Position numbers and translations under genes: made by a program
Assembly (NCBI GenBank): GCA_017440935.1
Contig: JAFSAO010000011.1
Location: 62,001 to 126,000, forward strand
DNA from: Opitutales bacterium
GTDB lineage: Bacteria > Verrucomicrobiota > Verrucomicrobiia > Opitutales > UBA953
Reading direction: 5' to 3'
Length of the DNA: 64,000 bases
Part shown: one piece after another, positions 60,265-64,000 of the stretch
Position numbering within the stretch: position 1 is the first letter of the stretch
Layout of the letters: each line of letters starts with the position of its first letter
The notes under the pieces: model-generated
Database searches by the model: none
What the model was told of the DNA's origin: nothing
The model's input: only the letters and a program-made list of their open reading frames with translations

Positions 60265-61986
60265 ATGAAACTTCAATTTTTACACGCAATGACTTTGACC
60301 GCGAAATCCTCTGGGCCGGCCGCTTCCGGCGGCGTTCCCGCGCAACCGAAATCGCGCTTCCCGCGTTCCGTTTTCTTTATCGTCGGAACGGAAGCCTGCG
60401 AGCGTTTCAGCTTTTACGGAATGCGTAGCATTCTCACGCTTTACATCATTCACGAGCTGATGAAAAACCTTTCGGCAAGCGGTCCGGAAGGTTTGCGCGC
60501 GGCGGAAGATTACGCAACGGTAATCGGGCACATTTTCACGATGGGCGTGTATTTTATGCCGCTCTTGGGTGCGTGGATTGCGGACAAATTCTGGGGACGC
60601 TATTGGACGATTGTCGCGATGTCGCTCTTTTACGTTGTCGGGAACGCGACGCTTGCGCTGACGGTCGGTTCACAGGTCGGACTGATTGTCGGGCTTTCGC
60701 TGATTGCTTTCGGTTCCGGCGGCATCAAGCCCTGCGTTTCCTCGTTTATGGGCGAACAATTTTCCAAAGACCAAAGCAACTTTATCGCGCGCGCCTTCGG
60801 GATGTTTTACTGGGCGATTAACTTCGGTTCGTTCTTCGCGTTTCTGCTGATTCCGGTGATCAAAGATTCCGTCGGCTACGCGTGGGCGTTCGGGATTCCC
60901 GGAATTACGATGGGTTTGGCGACGCTGGTTTTCGTCGCGGGAACGGCAGGCTACAAACGTAATTTGGGCGAATGGATTTCCGAGCCGGCGGGAACGGTCG
61001 CAAAACGCGTGTGCAGTTCGTCCGTGCTTTACGGCGCGCTTCCCGCGTGGTTTTTCTGCGCGTTAATCATGCTTGCGAAGCCGCAGATGCTCGGTCCCGT
61101 CGGAGAATGGGTGGGCACGATGGGCGCGTTCGGGAAAACAATGTTCGTTGCAGGAACCGGCGTGGCGGCGTTTTTTGCCGTGCTTGTGCTTTTTGCAATC
61201 GCCGCATTTTTGCCGAAATTTTTGATTTCTTTGGCAAAGGAAAAATATCCGGACGGCGGCGTTCCCGCAGATTCGCTTTCCTGTGAAAAATCTTCCGGCG
61301 TTCCCGCGCAGGAAGTGTCGATGACGCTCGGCGAACGCTTCCGCGCGATCCGCGGAATCCTTTTGCTTTTTGCCGTGATTCCTGTGTTTTGGGCGCTGTT
61401 TGACCAAATGGCAACGACTTGGGTCATTCTCGGCGGGCAAATGACGGCGACCAATCTTCTCGGCTACCCGATCAACACGGAAACGATGCAGAACATCAAT
61501 CCGATTTTCGTGATGTCGCTCATTCCGATTTTGTCGTTCGTTATTTATCCGGCGCTGAACCGCACGCGCTTTTTCAAAACGACGCCGCTTCGCCGCATGA
61601 CGGTCGGTATGGTGCTCGCCGCGTTTTCGTTCGTGATTTGCGGTTGGTTGCAAACGTCCGTCGATGCGTCGCTCGCTACGGGAACGCCGACGATGTCCGT
61701 GTGGTGGATGGCGCTCCCGTATTTTGTGCTGACGATCGGCGAAGTGCTTTTCTCGGCGACGGGCTTGGAATTTGCGTTCTCGCAGGCGCCTGCGTCCATG
61801 CGTAGCACGATTACGAGTTTGTGGAATCTGACGACGACGGTCGGCAACTTCCTCGTTGTGCTCGTTGTTGCTCTCACGGTCAACTACACGGCGGCGGATC
61901 GCTTCTATTTCTTTGCGGCGCTGATGTTTGCCGTCGCGGTTGTCTTCGGCGTTTTCTCCACGTGCTACAAATATAAGAATGAATGA
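60265..61986 (+). CDS. POT-family proton-dependent oligopeptide transporter
   Basis: The 573-residue protein belongs to the PTR2/POT family of di- and tripeptide:proton symporters (DtpT/YdgR). Early motif FFIVGTEACERFSFYGMRSIL, with ExxERFxxYG, is diagnostic; GVYFMPLLGAWIADKFWGRYWTI and SFMGEQFSKDQ follow. About 14 hydrophobic segments are seen. ATG 60265 follows a GGGAAA-like site and is chosen over ATG 60289; a TTG at 60238 is less likely. Three to four genome words lie in the loop near residue 350 (GVPADSLSCEKSSGVPAQE). Confidence 0.92.
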   Translation: MKLQFLHAMTLTAKSSGPAASGGVPAQPKSRFPRSVFFIVGTEACERFSFYGMRSILTLYIIHELMKNLSASGPEGLRAAEDYATVIGHIFTMGVYFMPLLGAWIADKFWGRYWTIVAMSLFYVVGNATLALTVGSQVGLIVGLSLIAFGSGGIKPCVSSFMGEQFSKDQSNFIARAFGMFYWAINFGSFFAFLLIPVIKDSVGYAWAFGIPGITMGLATLVFVAGTAGYKRNLGEWISEPAGTVAKRVCSSSVLYGALPAWFFCALIMLAKPQMLGPVGEWVGTMGAFGKTMFVAGTGVAAFFAVLVLFAIAAFLPKFLISLAKEKYPDGGVPADSLSCEKSSGVPAQEVSMTLGERFRAIRGILLLFAVIPVFWALFDQMATTWVILGGQMTATNLLGYPINTETMQNINPIFVMSLIPILSFVIYPALNRTRFFKTTPLRRMTVGMVLAAFSFVICGWLQTSVDASLATGTPTMSVWWMALPYFVLTIGEVLFSATGLEFAFSQAPASMRSTITSLWNLTTTVGNFLVVLVVALTVNYTAADRFYFFAALMFAVAVVFGVFSTCYKYKNE

Positions 61987-62079
61987 GGAGTTAGGAGCGA
62001 GAAATTAGAAGGGCATCCGTTCCTCATTTCTCATTTATAATTCCTAATTTCTTCCTCATCATTCCTAATTTTCTAAAAA
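61987..62079. other. Gap with ATTCCTAATTT direct repeats
   Basis: The 93-base gap between the POT and aroA genes has two copies of ATTCCTAATTT (62040-62050 and 62061-62071) and purine-rich AGGAGTTAGGAGCGAG at its start, which partly pairs with CTCATTTCTC. Similar tracts lie after lgt (7727-7757) and before oppC (40470-40500). Confidence 0.5.
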
Positions 62080-63456
62080 ATGCTTTCGATAAAACCGTTT
62101 CGCAAATTTCGTCGGGCGAGTGTCACGCCGCCGGGCTCAAAAAGCATTACCAATCGTGCGCTCGTGCTTGCCGCGTTGCGCACGGGAACGACGCGACTCA
62201 CGGGAACACTTTTTTCCGAAGACACGCGCACGATGATTGAATGCTTGCGTCGCCTCGGCTTTCGCGTGGAGGCGGACGAGGCGGCGCGCACGGTCGAAAT
62301 TGCCGGTCTCGGCGGAGAAATTCCCGCTTCCCGCGCGGAACTTTTCGTGGCAAACGCGGGAACGGCGGCTCGTTTTCTTACGGCGATGCTCGTTTTGAAA
62401 AAAGGCGGCGAGTTTTTTCTCGACGGAAGCGAAGCAATGCGGAAGCGCCCGATGTCCGGTTTGCTCGACGCGCTCGCCCGCCTCGGTTGCGAATTTGAGT
62501 TTCACGGCGAGCGAGGATTTTTCCCGTTCACGATGCGCACGCACGGAATTTCCGCGCGCGAAATCACGGTGGACGCAAGCGCTTCCAGCCAAATTCTTTC
62601 AGCACTCATGCAAATCGCTCCCGTCGCGGGAATGCAAAACGGCACAGGGCTTTTTGACGTTTTTCTCAAAGGAGAAACAGTTTCGCGTCCGTTCGTAGAG
62701 ATGACGGCTCGCATGATCGCACAGTTCGGCGGCGGCATTGAAGCGCGCGGGAACGCCTTTACCTGCGGCGGCGCTTACGGTGCGGGCGATTTTGATTACG
62801 CGATTGAACCCGACGCAACAGCCGCATCGTATTTTCTGATTTTGCCGTTCGTGCACCGCGAAAGTGAAATTTGCATCAACGGTTTGGATACAAACGGATT
62901 GCAAGGCGATGCCGCATTCACGCTCGAACTTTCCGCGCCGCCGCACGATTTGCTTTCCGTCTCGCTCGGCGAAAACGGGAATATTCCGCGTTGCCGCGTA
63001 ACGGCGGGAACGGCGACGCGCGGATTCGACATCGATTTCAACGCAATTTCCGACACGTTTTTGACGCTCGCCGCTGTCGCTCCTCTGCTCGACGCGGGGA
63101 CGCCGCTCACGATTCGCGGCATCGCTCACACGCGCAAGCAGGAAACCGACCGTGTGGCGGCGATGGCGACGGAACTTGCGAAAATTCTCGGGGATGAAAA
63201 TGTTTCGCAAACGGAAGATTCGCTTACGGTTTTCCCGATTTCCCGCGCAGAGTTGCGTTCCCGCGCCGATGCCGCACCCGGCGGGAAAATCCGCATCGCC
63301 ACTTACCGCGACCACCGCGTGGCAATGAGTTTCGGGATTCTCGGAACTTTCGATTTGCGCGGCGACGGCTCTCCGTGGATTGAAATCGAAAATCCCGAAT
63401 GTTGCGGAAAAACGTTTCCGGATTTCTTTTCCGTCCTCGAAAAAATCCGCGCCTAA
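62080..63456 (+). CDS. aroA: 3-phosphoshikimate 1-carboxyvinyltransferase (EPSP synthase)
   Basis: AroA joins PEP to shikimate-3-phosphate in aromatic amino-acid synthesis, and is the target of glyphosate. The 458-residue protein has PPGSKSITNRALVLAA (Lys21, Arg26), the NAGTAARFLTAML loop (where the family has NAGTAMRPL), and the C-terminal AHTRKQETDRVAAMA and YRDHRVAMSFGI. The NAGTA is encoded by the genome word. At 458 residues it is slightly longer than E. coli AroA (427). It is the last complete gene in the window, 16 bases before recD2. Confidence 0.94.
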   Translation: MLSIKPFRKFRRASVTPPGSKSITNRALVLAALRTGTTRLTGTLFSEDTRTMIECLRRLGFRVEADEAARTVEIAGLGGEIPASRAELFVANAGTAARFLTAMLVLKKGGEFFLDGSEAMRKRPMSGLLDALARLGCEFEFHGERGFFPFTMRTHGISAREITVDASASSQILSALMQIAPVAGMQNGTGLFDVFLKGETVSRPFVEMTARMIAQFGGGIEARGNAFTCGGAYGAGDFDYAIEPDATAASYFLILPFVHRESEICINGLDTNGLQGDAAFTLELSAPPHDLLSVSLGENGNIPRCRVTAGTATRGFDIDFNAISDTFLTLAAVAPLLDAGTPLTIRGIAHTRKQETDRVAAMATELAKILGDENVSQTEDSLTVFPISRAELRSRADAAPGGKIRIATYRDHRVAMSFGILGTFDLRGDGSPWIEIENPECCGKTFPDFFSVLEKIRA

Positions 63457-63471
63457 GCTCGAAAAAATCAA

Positions 63472-64000
63472 ATGGCGTTCCCGCAGAAAAATTCTTCTTT
63501 GCAGGAAGACACGCTGGTCGGCGTGTTGGAACGTATCATTTTTTTTAATGACGAAAATTTTTACACAATCGGCGAAGTTTGCGAAGAAACCACGCGTGAA
63601 ACGTTTACCGTCGCGGGAGCGTTGCCGTCCGTTCAATGCGGCGAAACGCTTGAATTGCGCGGCGCGTGGGTGAGCCACCCGACGCACGGGCGGCAGTTTA
63701 AAATTTCGTCGTTTTCGTCAAAGCTTCCGTCGAGCGTCCACGGCATTCGCAAATACCTCGGGAGCGGTCTGGTGCGCGGGATCGGGAAAACTTACGCCGC
63801 GCGTATCGTCGAACATTTCGGCGCGGACACGCTTCGCGTTATCTCCGAAGAATCTGCGCGTCTGCGCGAAATTCCCGGCATCGGTATTCAGCGCGTGCGC
63901 GCCATCAAAGCCTCGTGGGACGAGCAGTTCGCCTTGCGCGAAGTTATGATTTTTCTTCAAACCTACGGCGTTACGACTTCGCAGTGCCTGCGAATCGTCA
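63472..64000 (+). CDS. recD2: RecD2-like helicase, N-terminal part (3' end outside window)
   Basis: The frame opens at ATG 63472 (MAFPQKNSSLQEDTLVGVLE) and stays open to the last base, giving 176 residues. The region VERIIFFNDENFYTIGEV, then WVSHPTHGRQFKISSF and YLGSGLVRGIGKTYAARIVE is that of the N-terminal oligonucleotide-binding and helix-hairpin-helix parts of RecD2 (RecD/TraA family 5'-3' helicase), before the Walker A, which lies outside the window. It thus differs from RecD of RecBCD. The second to fourth codons (GCG TTC CCG) are a genome word. Confidence 0.85.
   Translation, partial: MAFPQKNSSLQEDTLVGVLERIIFFNDENFYTIGEVCEETTRETFTVAGALPSVQCGETLELRGAWVSHPTHGRQFKISSFSSKLPSSVHGIRKYLGSGLVRGIGKTYAARIVEHFGADTLRVISEESARLREIPGIGIQRVRAIKASWDEQFALREVMIFLQTYGVTTSQCLRIV

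Larger units (their letters stand above)
1..64000. repeat. Dispersed GTTCCCG/CGGGAAC genome word (uptake-sequence-like)
   Basis: The 7-mer GTTCCCG or its complement CGGGAAC occurs about 240 times by hand count (about 130 in one orientation and 110 in the other), where base composition predicts about 8. The extended consensus is GCGTTCCCGC / GCGGGAACGC. It occurs in genes in all three frames, in intergenic DNA, at gene starts (9832-9839 overlaps a GTG start; 63476 lies in codons 2-4 of recD2), and as inverted pairs in terminators. A one-base variant, GCGGGAGCG/CGCTCCCGC, is also common (for example 16044, 16181, 23182, 39857). It is sparse in mreB, rny, the 58-60 kb symporter and the RNA genes. 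Its function is unknown; a DNA-uptake signal or a HIP1-like iterated word are the closest parallels. Confidence 0.9.

Noticed and set aside
1-64000. The GTTCCCG word as a restriction site
   Set aside because: Restriction sites tend to be avoided, not over-represented 30-fold; the word is also not a palindrome.

Overview
The window reads as a 64-kb chromosomal segment of a Gram-negative, rod-shaped bacterium of the Verrucomicrobiota, most likely class Opitutae/Opitutia. This placement is inferred from several things together: PEP-CTERM sorting tails ending in IPEPSAFGL, an McsA/McsB arginine-kinase pair next to a complete mreBCD-PBP2 cluster, RNase Y, LptE- and BamD-like lipoproteins, an ExbB/ExbD/TonB-like module and a DUF481 outer-membrane protein. 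An LpxR-like lipid A deacylase, an IdeS-like protease and peptide importers suggest, weakly, a gut or other host-associated life. Gene density is high, and I see no prophage, CRISPR array or intact insertion sequence.

Layout. 1-7.7 kb: C-terminal part of a RecB-type nuclease-helicase, an OPT peptide transporter, a UMF1-type MFS protein, rsmA and lgt. 7.9-15.9 kb: cell-shape and protein quality block (mreB, mreC, mreD-like, mrdA, mcsA, mcsB, a PP2C phosphatase, a TRIC-type channel). 16-22.5 kb: coaC, hpf, fabH, bamD-like, lptE-like, an AI-2E-family exporter and a Xer recombinase. 22.5-30.5 kb: gatC/gatA split by a four-helix-bundle gene in inverted repeats, a DUF481 protein, a PEP-CTERM protein, an aminotransferase and ptsI. 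30.5-34.6 kb: tRNA-Arg, rny, tRNA-Val, SRP RNA and an acyl-CoA synthetase. 34.6-45.2 kb: an ATP-grasp-like protein, an inositol-monophosphatase-family enzyme, a MidA-like methyltransferase, LpxR, a small lipoprotein, oppB/oppC, a SNF2 helicase and tgt. 45.2-47.3 kb: the most accessory-looking stretch, with REP-like hairpins, a RAYT transposase remnant, an IdeS-like PEP-CTERM protease and a relB-yoeB toxin-antitoxin pair. 47.3-64 kb: valS, nadK, rnhB, exbB-exbD-tonB-like, sufS, ogt, pyrD, a sodium:solute symporter, a POT peptide transporter, aroA and the start of recD2.

The outstanding feature is not a gene. The DNA word GTTCCCG/CGGGAAC (consensus about GCGTTCCCGC/GCGGGAACGC) occurs about 240 times by hand count, against about 8 expected from base composition. 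It lies on both strands, in all reading frames and in intergenic DNA, and in several places two inverted copies form the stem of a transcription terminator. This is how DNA-uptake sequences of Neisseria and Pasteurellaceae are arranged, but here the density is about one per 265 bp. The word recurs in proteins as Ala-Gly-Thr, Val-Pro-Ala, Arg-Ser-Arg and Arg-Glu-Arg tracts. I consider it a candidate undescribed uptake-signal-like or HIP1-like genome word.
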